Assembly: GCF_039535115.1 (NCBI RefSeq)
Contig: NZ_BAAAWO010000001.1
Span: 3,162,001-3,226,000 of the forward strand
DNA: 64,000 bases
Direction of reading: 5' to 3'
DNA from: Paeniglutamicibacter sulfureus
Lineage (GTDB): Bacteria; Actinomycetota; Actinomycetes; Actinomycetales; Micrococcaceae
In this document: one piece after another, positions 42,441-51,656 of the stretch
Layout of the letters: each line of letters opens with the position of its first letter
How positions within the stretch are numbered: position 1 is the first letter of the stretch
Translations under genes and position numbers: made by a program
Notes under the pieces: generated by a model
Told to the model about the DNA's origin: nothing
The model's input: the letters and a program-made list of their open reading frames with translations, nothing else
Database searches by the model: none

Positions 42441-43512
42441 GGGCGGGGGCTTCCTGCAGTGCGGAGATGACGGCGGTGGCGATGGCCGCGTTGGCTTCTG
42501 GGGACCCGATGGAGATCCGGATGCCCTCCCCGGCAAAGGCGCGTGCCCAGATGCCGGCGGCCCGTAGTCCCGCATCGACGGCCTCGGTGTCATCGCCGGT
42601 GGACAGCCAGATGAAGTTGGCCTGGGATTCGGTGACGGTGACTCCGGCTTCGCGCAGCGTGGCCAGCAGGGATTCGCGGGCGGTCACCAGATCGTCAATG
42701 CGTACCTGGAGTTCGTCTTCATGTTCCAGGGACAGCACCGCGGCGCGCTGGGCCAGCGCGGTGACCCCGAACGGGACGGCGGTCTTGCGCAGGTTTGCAG
42801 CGACCGCGGGAGGCGCCACGGCGTAGCCGATGCGCAGCCCGGCCAACCCGTAGGCCTTGGAGAAGGTGTGCAGCACCGCGACGTTGGGGTAGCGGCGGAA
42901 GAAGTCCAGCCCGATGGCCGAATCGCGCGCGGTGTTGAAGTGGACGTAGGCCTCGTCGATGACCACCAGCACGTGTGCCGGGACCTTGGCCATGAAGGCG
43001 TCCACGGCTGCGGCGTCAACCACGGTGCCGGTCGGGTTGTTGGGGTTGCAGATGAAGACCAGCGCGGTGCGCTCGTTGATGGCCTCCGCCATGGCGGCCA
43101 GGTCGTGGGCCCCGTCGGCATCCAGCGGAACCATCACCGGGGTGGCCCCGGCGACATGGGCGAGGATGGGGTAGGCCTCGAAGGAGCGCCAGGCAAAGAC
43201 GACCTCGTCGCCGGGATTGGCGGTCGCGTGGATCAGCTGGCCGGCGACCTCCACCGACCCGGCTCCCAGGGCAATGGTCTCCGGTTCCACGCCGAGGCGG
43301 GCGGCCAGCGCACCGACAAGTTCGGGGGCAGCGGCATTGGGGTATTGGTTGATGGTGCCCAGCTCGGAGGAAAGGCCCGCGATGACGGAGTCCAGCGGCG
43401 GATACGGGTTTTCGTTGGAGGAGAGCTTGAAGGCCTTCTGGGCCGCACCCGGTGTGGCACCCTGCCTGTAGGCCGGGATCGAGTTAAGGGAAGTGCGCTG
43501 GGCGAGGGTCAT
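42433..43512 (-). CDS. HisC-type (aromatic/histidinol-phosphate) aminotransferase
   Basis: The 359-residue PLP enzyme belongs to fold type I, HisC branch. Visible are SSNENPYPP near the N-terminus, FICNPNNPTGTV, the PLP Lys in HTFSKAYGLAGLRIGYA and the C-terminal Arg region (GEGIRISIGSPEAN). It stands outside a his operon, next to an Lrp regulator and a permease, so an aromatic or other amino acid is a more likely substrate than histidinol phosphate. The ATG at 43512 is preceded by AAAGG. The permease gene overlaps its end. Confidence 0.85.
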   Translation of the reverse strand: MTLAQRTSLNSIPAYRQGATPGAAQKAFKLSSNENPYPPLDSVIAGLSSELGTINQYPNAAAPELVGALAARLGVEPETIALGAGSVEVAGQLIHATANPGDEVVFAWRSFEAYPILAHVAGATPVMVPLDADGAHDLAAMAEAINERTALVFICNPNNPTGTVVDAAAVDAFMAKVPAHVLVVIDEAYVHFNTARDSAIGLDFFRRYPNVAVLHTFSKAYGLAGLRIGYAVAPPAVAANLRKTAVPFGVTALAQRAAVLSLEHEDELQVRIDDLVTARESLLATLREAGVTVTESQANFIWLSTGDDTEAVDAGLRAAGIWARAFAGEGIRISIGSPEANAAIATAVISALQEAPAHV

Positions 43513-43654
43513 CGGTGGGTGCCTTTCGAAAAACAAGCTGCTCGCACGTCGCCGGTGACGCGCCTCACAAAAGCTACGAAAATGAGCTTCGGCCGGTCAA
43601 ACGCCCGGCAAAAGACCGCACAAGTTGTACAGAAAGATCAGTGCGCGTGGTGGA

Positions 43655-44230
43655 TCACTGGACATTGTGCCCAATGTTTTTTCTAGCCGCATTCAGGGTA
43701 CCGCCATTGCGCAGCGAGCTGCTTCGCAAGCGGTTGCCCGACTCTGCGGGGGACTCGGGATTGTGCAGCGCTGCATCCCGCGCCAACGGGATGACCCGGT
43801 TCTCGAAGTGCGTTGCCAGCACGATGGAGGAGGCAGAGCGGCCCATGCCCTCGGTGGCGGAGATCGCATCGATGACCCGCTGCAGGTCGGCGGTGGAGCG
43901 GGCCACGATCTTCACCAAAAAGTCGCTGGATCCCGAGACGGTGTGCAGCTCGAGGATCTCGGGGATCTGTGCGAGCTTCTCGGCCATTCCGTCGTGGCCC
44001 AGGTTCTGCTGGATCTGCAGCGAACAGAAGGCGGCGACCGGATAGCCCATTGCGGCTGCATCGATTTGCGGGGCGATGCGCGTGATCACCCCGGATTCAT
44101 GCAGCCGGTTCAGCCGGTTCTGCACCGTGCCGCGGGCAACTCCCAGGCGCTTGGAACACTCCATGACCCCGATGCCGGGAAAGTCGGTGAACAGCTCGAT
44201 CAGCGACACGTCCAACGAATCGATTCTCAT
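43655..44230 (-). CDS. Lrp/AsnC-family transcriptional regulator
   Basis: The 191-residue regulator has an N-terminal HTH (VMECSKRLGVARGTVQNRLN) and a C-terminal ligand-binding RAM domain (about 65-145). A tail of about 35 residues after the domain is longer than usual. Such proteins sense amino acids and control their transport and breakdown. It lies 142 nt upstream of the aminotransferase-permease pair on the same strand and is the likely regulator. A perfect ACATTG-TGCC-CAATGT palindrome at 43662-43677, inside its own 3' end, could be an operator for the downstream genes. Confidence 0.88.
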   Translation of the reverse strand: MRIDSLDVSLIELFTDFPGIGVMECSKRLGVARGTVQNRLNRLHESGVITRIAPQIDAAAMGYPVAAFCSLQIQQNLGHDGMAEKLAQIPEILELHTVSGSSDFLVKIVARSTADLQRVIDAISATEGMGRSASSIVLATHFENRVIPLARDAALHNPESPAESGNRLRSSSLRNGGTLNAARKNIGHNVQ

Positions 44231-44298
44231 GCGCCCCAGTATGCGGCTGAAGCCGCCTTGCGCGCGAATCGGCCGGCGGCACGGGCTACGGTGGATGA

Positions 44299-44937
44299 AT
44301 GGATGAGGGAATCTATTCCCGGCCGGCGGGCCGACGGGCGGGCACCGACCTGGTCATGATGCTGCATGGCTACGGCTCAAACCCGGAACGGATGACGGGC
44401 TGGTTCGACGAGCTTCCGCCGGATGCCACCGGGGTGGCGTTGCGCGGGCCGATGGAGGTCGGAGGGGACCGAGGCTGGTTCCTGCTCGATTACTTCCTCG
44501 CCAATGACTTTGCCAAGGTGGTCTCCGCCGCACAGCAGGTGTTCGATTGGCAGGACAGGTATGCCCGCGGCTATCGCTCGATCAGCCTGCTGGGGCATTC
44601 GCAGGGAATGGCCATGGCCACGACGCTGCACCGGCTGCGGCCGGGAAATTATGCCACGATCACGGGACTCAGTGGCTTTGTACTCTCCAACGAGCTGCTT
44701 TCGCTTACCGACATCGTTCCGGAGCCCGGGGAAGCGGTTCCGTTTTTCTGGGGCAGGGACCCCTTCGACCTGGTGATCAACCCCGATGCCGTCGCCTATG
44801 CGGGACAATGGCTCGCCGAACACACGGCCCTGACTTCACGCACCTACCCGGAGATGGGGCATGGCTTCGGTGCCGACGAACGCCGCGACGTGCGCAACTT
44901 CTACCGGCACTACCTCGCGGCCAAGCCAACGGCGTGA
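44299..44937 (+). CDS. Phospholipase/carboxylesterase-like alpha/beta hydrolase
   Basis: The 212-residue protein is a complete small serine hydrolase of the carboxylesterase 2 type: oxyanion region VMMLHGYGSNPE, nucleophile elbow GHSQG, catalytic His in MGHGFG near the C-terminus. No signal peptide is present. TACGGT ends 6 nt before the ATG and no ribosome-binding site is seen, so it is probably leaderless. It is divergent from the lrp gene. The natural ester is unknown. Confidence 0.85.
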   Translation: MDEGIYSRPAGRRAGTDLVMMLHGYGSNPERMTGWFDELPPDATGVALRGPMEVGGDRGWFLLDYFLANDFAKVVSAAQQVFDWQDRYARGYRSISLLGHSQGMAMATTLHRLRPGNYATITGLSGFVLSNELLSLTDIVPEPGEAVPFFWGRDPFDLVINPDAVAYAGQWLAEHTALTSRTYPEMGHGFGADERRDVRNFYRHYLAAKPTA

Positions 44938-45094
44938 TTCCCTCCCGCTGCACGCACAATCAACCGGATGGTTGATCCGGCCGGGGGCGCATCCGGGCAC
45001 AGTGGATGGTGAGATGCGGCAAGGCCTCGTGCCCGAGGGCCCTGCCGGCACAACCACCGTTTGCCCGGGCACCAGCGAAAGGAACCACAACGCC

Positions 45095-45553
45095 ATGATG
45101 CGCCTGATGTACACCGCCTTTGCCTTTGGAATCACCGGAGTGCTCTCGGGCCTCTATTACCGCGAGCTGACGAAGGCCAGCGACTTCGCTGTCCGTTCGG
45201 CATCCCAGTTGCCGCTGGTGCACACCCATCTGTTGGTGCTCGGCTTCGTGTTCCTGCTCATCGTGCTCGTCCTGGAAAGGGTCTTCACTGTCTCTACCGC
45301 CGCGCCGCGTGCCTTCGCCTGGTTCTACTGGCTGTGGACGATCGGCGTTGCGGTGACCGGCGGCATGATGCTCGTCAAGGGGACGCTGGTGGTGCTGGGC
45401 ACCGATGCGAGCTCGGCCGCCTTCGCCGGCATTGCCGGCCTGGGGCACATCTCGTTGACCGCTGCGGTCATCGTCCTGTTTGTTGCCTTGCGGGCTGCCC
45501 TCAAGACCGCTGAAACCGCCGGGGCGTCCGCGCCGGCGGTCGCCGGGCGCTAG
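45095..45553 (+). CDS. DUF2871 membrane protein
   Basis: The 152-residue protein has four predicted membrane helices (about 5-22, 40-60, 70-95 and 110-135) and the His-containing stretch PLVHTHLLVLGFVFLLIVL of this family. Two His residues inside or next to helices might bind metal or heme, but this is speculation. AAAGGAA lies upstream of the ATG at 45095; the next codon is also ATG. It stands alone. The roughly 300 bp that follow hold no gene. Confidence 0.78.
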   Translation: MMRLMYTAFAFGITGVLSGLYYRELTKASDFAVRSASQLPLVHTHLLVLGFVFLLIVLVLERVFTVSTAAPRAFAWFYWLWTIGVAVTGGMMLVKGTLVVLGTDASSAAFAGIAGLGHISLTAAVIVLFVALRAALKTAETAGASAPAVAGR

Positions 45554-45852
45554 CCGAATCAAGGCGGGCACCTGCGCCCCGGGGCGCGACGGAACATTTA
45601 CTGCCGGCGCAGCGACACGCTATGACTGGACGCAGTGGCCCCCTGATGCGACCGTCCTGCCTTGGTCTTCCGGATCTTGAACTGCGTCGAGCCAGATCGC
45701 TATCCGCCGCCAAGCCATGGAAATGGCGTGCAATTGCGGTTTCCGAAACTTCCCCTTTTCCGCAAGAAGCCTCAGCCTCTCCTTCTTACGGCATACGACC
45801 AGCGGCGATTTGCTTACGTCGACAGCCCTGTACCCATAGAGTGGGAGACAGG

Positions 45853-46674
45853 ATGAAAAAGAACCCCATTACCTCCAGTGTCATCGGCCCGGACGGCAAG
45901 CCCAAGCCCGGGGTGCAGAGCGCCGTCATGAAGGCCGTCAGTGTGCAGCGCCCGTTGGTCCTGGCCTATTTGCGCCGCCTGCGCCGCAAATACCCTGCCC
46001 ACACCGCGGCGGAGCTGGCCAAGCTCGTCGAACGCGACTACCTGCTGGCCATCACCGGATCCGGTGCGGCAGTTGGTGCGACGGCAGCCATCCCCGGTGT
46101 CGGAACCGTCGCCGCCCTGGGCTTCTCCGCGGCTGCGACCATCGGCTTCCTTGAGGCGAGCGCGCTCTATGCGCAGTCGCTCGCCGAACTGCACGGCATC
46201 ACCACCGAGGACCCGGACAAGGCCCGGCTGCTGGTCATGGCGATACTCATGGGGGACGAGGGAAGTTCGATGATTTCCGCCCTGACGCACCAGGTTGCGG
46301 GACGCGGCGCCGGACCCGTCCAGGGATGGGCAGCAATGTTCGGGGCCAACAAGCCCTCCAGCTTGTGGGTGACCATGCAGAAAACCATGCAACGAACGTT
46401 CCTGAAGAAGATGCTTGCCACCCAGGGGGCTTCGATGCTGGGGCGGGCGGTTCCCTTTGGCATCGGTGCGGCGGTTGGCGGATTCGGCAACCGGTTCCTG
46501 GGCAGGAAGGTCATCGAAGCGGCCTCCCTTGCCTTTGGCACCCTGCCCACGACCATCCCCGGCCAGTTGGTCAGCGAGGGGGAGCGTCTCGAGGCGCACG
46601 CCGAGGTCGAAGCCGGCATCGAAGCCGAACGTCGGCGACGCGGAACCATTCTTGAGGCCGGCGAGGAACGCTAA
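45853..46674 (+). CDS. Hypothetical protein with glycine-rich hydrophobic segments
   Basis: The 273-residue protein has a central Gly/Ala-rich hydrophobic region (GSGAAVGATAAIPGVGTVAA, about 67-86) and another near residue 200 (FGIGAAVGGFGNRF), which may insert into membranes. I do not recognise a family with certainty; the pattern resembles EcsC-like proteins. GGGAG is placed well before the ATG at 45853. Its stop codon overlaps the stop codon of the converging DUF445 gene (TAA at 46672-46674 against TAG at 46673-46671). Confidence 0.7.
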   Translation: MKKNPITSSVIGPDGKPKPGVQSAVMKAVSVQRPLVLAYLRRLRRKYPAHTAAELAKLVERDYLLAITGSGAAVGATAAIPGVGTVAALGFSAAATIGFLEASALYAQSLAELHGITTEDPDKARLLVMAILMGDEGSSMISALTHQVAGRGAGPVQGWAAMFGANKPSSLWVTMQKTMQRTFLKKMLATQGASMLGRAVPFGIGAAVGGFGNRFLGRKVIEAASLAFGTLPTTIPGQLVSEGERLEAHAEVEAGIEAERRRRGTILEAGEER

Positions 46675-47942
46675 CGCAGCAGGGCGTTGGCCAAGGTGAA
46701 AATGGCCAGACCGGCCAGGGAGCCAACCACGGTGCCATTGATGCGGATGAATTGCAGGTCCCGTCCGACCTGAAGCTCGATTTTTTCGCTGGTCTCCCTG
46801 CCGTCCCAGCGGGCGACGGTGTCGGTGATCAAAGACGTGATCTGCCCGCTGTAGTTTTCCACGACATAGACCACGGCGTTCGCCACCCACCCGTTGACCT
46901 TGGCTGCCAGCCGGGCATCGTCACGCAGCCTCGCGCCGAAGTCGCGGATTGCCGCAATCATGGACCTGCGCAGCTCGGAACCGGGGTTTTCCATCGCATC
47001 GACGAGTGCGGCCTTGATGGATGACCAGCTGGTGGCGGCCAATTCGCGCAATTGCGCATCGCCAAGAAGCGAGTGCTTCATGGCCTCGACCTTGGCAATC
47101 ATTTCCGCATCGGACTGCATGTCCGCGGCAAACCTCTCCAACCACCGATCGATGCTCGAGCGCATGGAATGGTGCGGGTCGCTCCGCACCGACTGTACGT
47201 ACTTCTGCAATTCGCGGTGAAGCTTTTCACCCAGCAGCGTGTCAACCATCGCCGGGACCCATGAGGGCGAGCGCTCGGCGACCAGGGATACGACCATCTC
47301 GCGGTTGTCCGCCACCCACTGCCCTGCCCGTTCGGCCAAAAGATCCACTGCCGGCTTGTGGTGGCCGTCGGCAACCACCCGCTCCATGATCCGGCCCAAG
47401 GTCGATGACCATTCGGGGGCAAGCATGTGCTTCTTGGCCAGGGATTCCAACAGCGCCAGGACATCACGGTCATCCAGGACCTCGAGCATCGCCCCGATCA
47501 CCGTGGAGGCCTCTTGGGCCACCCGGGTGGCCGAGTCCTCCTTGGCCAGCCAGCCGCCGACAGTGCGCGAAACATCGAATTGCTCCAACTTTGTGCCGAC
47601 GACATCCCGGGAAAGGAAGTTCTCCTGCACGAACTGCCCCAGGCTCTCGCCGATCTGGTCTTTCTTGCGCGGGATGATCGCCGTGTGCGGGATCTTCAGC
47701 CCCATGGGGTGCCTGAACAGTGCCGTGACGGCAAACCAGTCGGCCAGCGCGCCGACCATTCCCCCCTCGGCGGCTGCCCGTACATACTCGAGCCACGGAT
47801 AGCGGTGCTGCAGGGCGAAGGCCACGGCAAAAATCACCGCCATGATGACCAGCAACCCCGTGGCGAGTCGTTTCATCTTGCGCAGCGCGACCGCCTTGGC
47901 GGCGTCGTTCACGGGGGCGAGGCTGAATCCGGTTGACGACAT
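46671..47942 (-). CDS. DUF445 membrane protein
   Basis: The 423-residue protein matches DUF445: an N-terminal helix, then GGMVGALADWFAVTALFRHP, the family hallmark, a long helical soluble region and a C-terminal membrane helix (GTVVGSLAGLAIFTLANALL). Members are widespread membrane proteins of unknown function. The ATG at 47942 is chosen because the preceding frame looks non-coding. It is divergent from glpQ. Confidence 0.88.
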   Translation of the reverse strand: MSSTGFSLAPVNDAAKAVALRKMKRLATGLLVIMAVIFAVAFALQHRYPWLEYVRAAAEGGMVGALADWFAVTALFRHPMGLKIPHTAIIPRKKDQIGESLGQFVQENFLSRDVVGTKLEQFDVSRTVGGWLAKEDSATRVAQEASTVIGAMLEVLDDRDVLALLESLAKKHMLAPEWSSTLGRIMERVVADGHHKPAVDLLAERAGQWVADNREMVVSLVAERSPSWVPAMVDTLLGEKLHRELQKYVQSVRSDPHHSMRSSIDRWLERFAADMQSDAEMIAKVEAMKHSLLGDAQLRELAATSWSSIKAALVDAMENPGSELRRSMIAAIRDFGARLRDDARLAAKVNGWVANAVVYVVENYSGQITSLITDTVARWDGRETSEKIELQVGRDLQFIRINGTVVGSLAGLAIFTLANALLR

Positions 47943-48057
47943 TGACTGCGGCTCCCTTGGCCTGGACATGTGGATGGAACAGGTTTCCACGATAGTTCAC
48001 CCGGCAACGGGCGCGGCAAGCGGCGCGGGCTTCGGGGACGGCGGTAGCGTAAAAGGC

Positions 48058-48918
48058 ATGCGAACCCTTGTCTACGCCCACCGAGGTTCATCGAAGGCCT
48101 ATGCCGAAAACACGCGTGCCGCATACGTGCAGGCTCTGGCTGACGGGGCGGACGGCATCGAATGCGACATCCATCTAAGTTCCGATGGTTTTGTGGTCTG
48201 CCATCACGACCCGACGGTGGACAGGACCTCGGACTCCAACGGAAGGGTCGGGGACAAGACACTGGCCGAGTTGAAGTCACTTGATTTCTCCTCATGGAAG
48301 AACCCCTGGATTCCCGCATCCCATGGGAAGATCGATGAGCAGTTGGTGACCCTGCGCGAATTGGTGGAGCTGCTGCAGGCTGCCGACCGCCCCGTGGGCC
48401 TCGCCGTGGAGATCAAGCATCCGAGTCCCTACGGGCGGCAATTGGAAGAAGCGATGATCGCCGAGCTGTCGGACATGGGGTGGCAACCTGAACAATCCAT
48501 GGTGGACGACATCTACATTTCGTTCATGAGCTTCGACCCCGGATCGGTGCGCTACCTGATGGAGCGGATCCCGCCGGCGCATGTCTGTCAACTGGTCACC
48601 GAGGTCGACGAGGACTGGATCGACGAGCTGGTCAAGGCAGGGGAAAGTGACCGTGCAGGGGTGGCGGCCGTGTTGGCCAAGGCCATGACCGAGGGGGTGG
48701 AGTTGCTGAATACCGGGGTTCCGCAATTGGCGGGACCCGGCGTCGCCTACATGCGCAAGCATCCCACGGTAACCAGTCAATGGCTGGCCCGCGGCGCAAC
48801 ATTCCGGGTGTGGACGGTGGATGATCCCGAGGACGCCAGATATCTCGTTGGCCGGGGCGTCGCCCAGCTGACCAGCAACGTTCCGGCCCTCATCAAGGCG
48901 CACCTCGGCCTGGCCTAG
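48058..48918 (+). CDS. glpQ: Glycerophosphodiester phosphodiesterase
   Basis: The 286-residue enzyme hydrolyses glycerophosphodiesters to glycerol-3-phosphate and an alcohol. The GDPD motifs are present: YAHRGSSKAYAENT (catalytic His), ECDIHLSSDG (metal ligands) and VCHHDPTVDRT. No signal peptide is visible, so it is cytoplasmic, as in UgpQ-type enzymes. AAAGG precedes the ATG. AlaX follows after 53 nt but has its own -10-like hexamer. Confidence 0.92.
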   Translation: MRTLVYAHRGSSKAYAENTRAAYVQALADGADGIECDIHLSSDGFVVCHHDPTVDRTSDSNGRVGDKTLAELKSLDFSSWKNPWIPASHGKIDEQLVTLRELVELLQAADRPVGLAVEIKHPSPYGRQLEEAMIAELSDMGWQPEQSMVDDIYISFMSFDPGSVRYLMERIPPAHVCQLVTEVDEDWIDELVKAGESDRAGVAAVLAKAMTEGVELLNTGVPQLAGPGVAYMRKHPTVTSQWLARGATFRVWTVDDPEDARYLVGRGVAQLTSNVPALIKAHLGLA

Positions 48919-48971
48919 GACAAGGGCGCGGTGGAGCCGGGCACGGGGACGCACAGGCGTAGACTCGCGGC

Positions 48972-49646
48972 GTGGAACAACAAGTGAATGCGTATTTTTC
49001 CGATACCTACCTGTTTGAGGCATCAGCCGCCGTCATTGCCGCCGGGCGTGATGATGAGGGCGAGCCCTGGATTGCTGTCAGTCCGAATATCTTTCACCCG
49101 CGTGGAGGCGGGCAGATGGAAGACTCCGGAACGGTGGAGGGCCGCGCGGTCGCGGTGACGCGCAGCGCGGACGGGATGGTGGTCCTCACCGGTGCCGGGC
49201 AATACAACGTGGGAGCGGTCGTGCGCACAGCGCTTGATCCGGAAACGCGGCTTCTGCACGCCGCATTGCATACTGCCGGGCACCTGGTGGGATTCCTTGG
49301 CGAGGAGCGGGGCTGGCGGCACAGCGGCCACAGCCATTTCCCGGGTCAGGCTCGGTTGGATTTCCATCCCGATTCCGTTCCCGAGGATCTCTCCACCGCG
49401 TCCTCTCGCGAGCCGGTCATCGCCGAGATCCAGGAACGTGTGGACGCGCTGGTCGCCACCGGGGCCCCCGTCACAAGTAGCATCGACGAGACCGGCATTC
49501 GCACTGTGGTGATCTCCGGGGTCAACGCGGAACCGTGCGGCGGCACGCACGTCCGCGATCTGGCCGCGTTGCGGGGCACCCGGATACTGGAGGCCAAGAT
49601 CAAGCGAGGAACGCTCAAGGTTCGCTACGAGGCGACCCACGGCTGA
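48972..49646 (+). CDS. Alanyl-tRNA editing protein (AlaX-like)
   Basis: The 224-residue protein corresponds to the editing domain of AlaRS standing alone; it removes Ser or Gly wrongly attached to tRNA-Ala. Zinc ligands are HTAGH (100-104) and CGGTH (189-193), and the AlaRS-like FHPRGGGQMEDSG motif is present. The start is GTG; TAGACT lies 6 nt upstream with no ribosome-binding site, a further probable leaderless gene. The first 15 residues are the ordinary AlaX start. Confidence 0.88.
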   Translation: MEQQVNAYFSDTYLFEASAAVIAAGRDDEGEPWIAVSPNIFHPRGGGQMEDSGTVEGRAVAVTRSADGMVVLTGAGQYNVGAVVRTALDPETRLLHAALHTAGHLVGFLGEERGWRHSGHSHFPGQARLDFHPDSVPEDLSTASSREPVIAEIQERVDALVATGAPVTSSIDETGIRTVVISGVNAEPCGGTHVRDLAALRGTRILEAKIKRGTLKVRYEATHG

Positions 49647-49716
49647 GCCGGGCCCGGAGGGCGCAACTGCGGGGCAGGGATCGTGCGGAGCTGCGCTCGC
49701 GACTAGGCTTGATACC

Positions 49717-50439
49717 GTGACACTGCAACTGACTCCTGCCACCAAGACGGCTCTCTCGATCTCCGTGGCGACGGGTCTCTACGGGATTTCCTTTGGTGCC
49801 TTGGCCATTGCCGCCGGCTTGAATCTCTGGCAGACCGTGGCCCTGAGCCTGCTCATGTTTACCGGTGGCTCGCAATTTGCCTTCATCGGCGTGATTGCCG
49901 GTGGCGGCGGCCCCGGGCCGGCCTTCGGTGCAGCCACGCTATTGGGCGTGAGAAATGCCGTCTACGGCATGCAGGTCAAGGCCATGCTCAGGCCGCGTGG
50001 ACTGAAAAAGCTCGCTGCGGCGCAAGTGACCATTGACGAATCCACCGCCACCGCCGCCGGCCAGACGGAACCCGGCGAGCAGCGGCGCGGGTTCTGGGTG
50101 GCAGGAATTGGCGTATACGTCTTGTGGAATATTTTCACGGTGGTGGGCGCACTGCTGGGCGATGCCTTGGGCGACCCTAAGGCCTGGGGTCTTGACGGTG
50201 CCGCTGTTGCCGCATTCCTGGGCCTGCTGTGGCCTCGCCTGAAATCAGCGGAGCCCGTGGCCATCGCAGCGGTCTGTTCGCTGGCCACTGTCCTGGCGAT
50301 CCCGCTGGTGCCGCCGGGCGTGCCGATCCTGGTGGCCGCCGTCGTCGCCGGGGTCTGGGGCTACTTTGGCCGCGGACCGGCCACCGAAGGACTCGAACCG
50401 GATGTCGAGCCGCACAACAGCGCGAAGGGCAAGCGATGA
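49717..50439 (+). CDS. azlC: AzlC family branched-chain amino-acid exporter subunit
   Basis: The 240-residue protein has five to six membrane segments and the AzlC-type GLYGISFGALAIAAG near the N-terminus; LLMFTGGSQFAFIGV is the conserved loop. With AzlD it exports branched-chain amino acids (BrnFE type in Corynebacterium). The start is GTG with TAGGCT 7 nt before it, suggesting a leaderless mRNA. Its TGA overlaps the ATG of azlD (ATGA). Confidence 0.9.
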   Translation: MTLQLTPATKTALSISVATGLYGISFGALAIAAGLNLWQTVALSLLMFTGGSQFAFIGVIAGGGGPGPAFGAATLLGVRNAVYGMQVKAMLRPRGLKKLAAAQVTIDESTATAAGQTEPGEQRRGFWVAGIGVYVLWNIFTVVGALLGDALGDPKAWGLDGAAVAAFLGLLWPRLKSAEPVAIAAVCSLATVLAIPLVPPGVPILVAAVVAGVWGYFGRGPATEGLEPDVEPHNSAKGKR

Positions 50440-50750
50440 ATGAATTGTGGTGGTGGGTCCTTGCCGGTTGCGCCGCGGCCTACGCGATCAAGCTCCTGGG
50501 GTACCTGGTCCCGGAGAAAATCCTCGAAAACGAGAAGGTGACCCGCGCCGCGGGCACCCTGACCATTGGGCTGCTGGCCTCGTTGACCATCGTCAACACC
50601 GTCGCCAGCGGGACCAGCGTGGAATTCGATGCAAGGCTTGCCGCCTTGGCCGCCGCCGGCGTTGCGCTGCTGTTGCGGGCGCCGTTCCTCGTCGTGGTCA
50701 TTGCCGGGGCGGGCGCGGCGGCCTTGACCCGCTACCTGGGTTGGGGCTGA
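50436..50750 (+). CDS. azlD: AzlD family small exporter subunit
   Basis: The 104-residue protein has three to four membrane segments (WWWVLAGCAAAYAIKLLGYL begins the first) and is the usual partner of AzlC. The start codon overlaps the azlC stop, so the two are produced together. Confidence 0.88.
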   Translation: MNELWWWVLAGCAAAYAIKLLGYLVPEKILENEKVTRAAGTLTIGLLASLTIVNTVASGTSVEFDARLAALAAAGVALLLRAPFLVVVIAGAGAAALTRYLGWG

Positions 50751-50771
50751 GCGAATCGCCGGGTCCATGCC

Positions 50772-51215
50772 CTACTGTGGCGGGTCCGCGGCATAGACGA
50801 GCGTCGAGTAGGTGTTGCCCGGATCGAGCACGATTGACACCTTGCTGGGACGTGCTCCGGAGGTGACGGGGATGTCGACAGTGGCAATGTTTTTGTCACA
50901 GGGGAACGCCACTGCGCCGCCATGGTCCAGCGAGAGCTGCAATTCGCCCTCGCCCTGGCAAACTGCCACCACGGTCAGCCGGGTTGCACGGTAGTCACCG
51001 AGCTCCGCGGTGGCCATGACCTCCGCATGGTCGGTCGATCCCATGCCCATGAGCACCCGGGCCTCGCCCGGAACCACCGCCAACAGGTCATCCAGTTCGG
51101 GAGCGCCCGCGGCCACCGACCGTGGTGCGGGTAGCGCCGAACATCCGCACACGACGCCCAGCATGCACAATGCCGCACCGATCCGTACGAGTTTTCCCAA
51201 GATCCGGTCCCCCAA
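50772..51215 (-). CDS. Putative lipoprotein
   Basis: The 147-residue protein has a lipoprotein-type signal (KLVRIGAALCMLGVVCGC; modified Cys near position 25) and a beta-rich domain with two further Cys residues (VVAVCQGEGEL and VAFPCDKN), which might form a disulfide. No known domain is recognised. The start codon is a TTG and uncertain; an ATG at residue 18 is too late for a signal peptide. It converges on azlD. Confidence 0.65.
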   Translation of the reverse strand: MGDRILGKLVRIGAALCMLGVVCGCSALPAPRSVAAGAPELDDLLAVVPGEARVLMGMGSTDHAEVMATAELGDYRATRLTVVAVCQGEGELQLSLDHGGAVAFPCDKNIATVDIPVTSGARPSKVSIVLDPGNTYSTLVYAADPPQ

Positions 51216-51345
51216 GCTTTGTCACGTGGATCGAGCCTTGCAGAGCCGTTGGCCCTTGGCAAGGAAAATGCCTACCGATTGCCCTGAAAGTCTTTTTGCG
51301 GTGCAGGCAAGTGACATGTCGGGGCCTCGGTGGCAAAGTGGAACC

Positions 51346-51651
51346 ATGATTGTTGCCTTTTCCGTAGCCCCCAGTACCGACAACACCGACGGGTCGGTCC
51401 ACGATGCGGTGGCAGCCGCCGTCAAGGTGGTCCGGGAATCGGGCCTGCCCAACTCCACTTCATCGATGTTCACCGAGCTGGAAGGCGAATGGGACGAGGT
51501 CATGGACGTGGTCAAGCGCGCCACGGAAGCCGTGGCAGCCTATGGCTCGCGCGTATCCCTGGTGCTCAAGGCCGATATCCGCCCCGGTTACAGCGGGGAG
51601 ATCACCGGAAAGATCGAGCGTCTGGAAAAGGCCATAAACGAGCAGGAGTAG
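51346..51651 (+). CDS. Thiamine-binding protein, MTH1187/YkoF-like
   Basis: The 101-residue protein matches the small MTH1187 family of ferredoxin-like folds: MIVAFSVAPSTDNTDGSVHD at the start, then SSMFTELEGEWDEVMDVVKR. Members bind thiamine or related compounds. The ATG at 51346 has no strong ribosome-binding site. The next gene starts 5 nt after its stop, so the two are co-transcribed. Confidence 0.82.
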   Translation: MIVAFSVAPSTDNTDGSVHDAVAAAVKVVRESGLPNSTSSMFTELEGEWDEVMDVVKRATEAVAAYGSRVSLVLKADIRPGYSGEITGKIERLEKAINEQE

Positions 51652-51656
51652 CAAGC

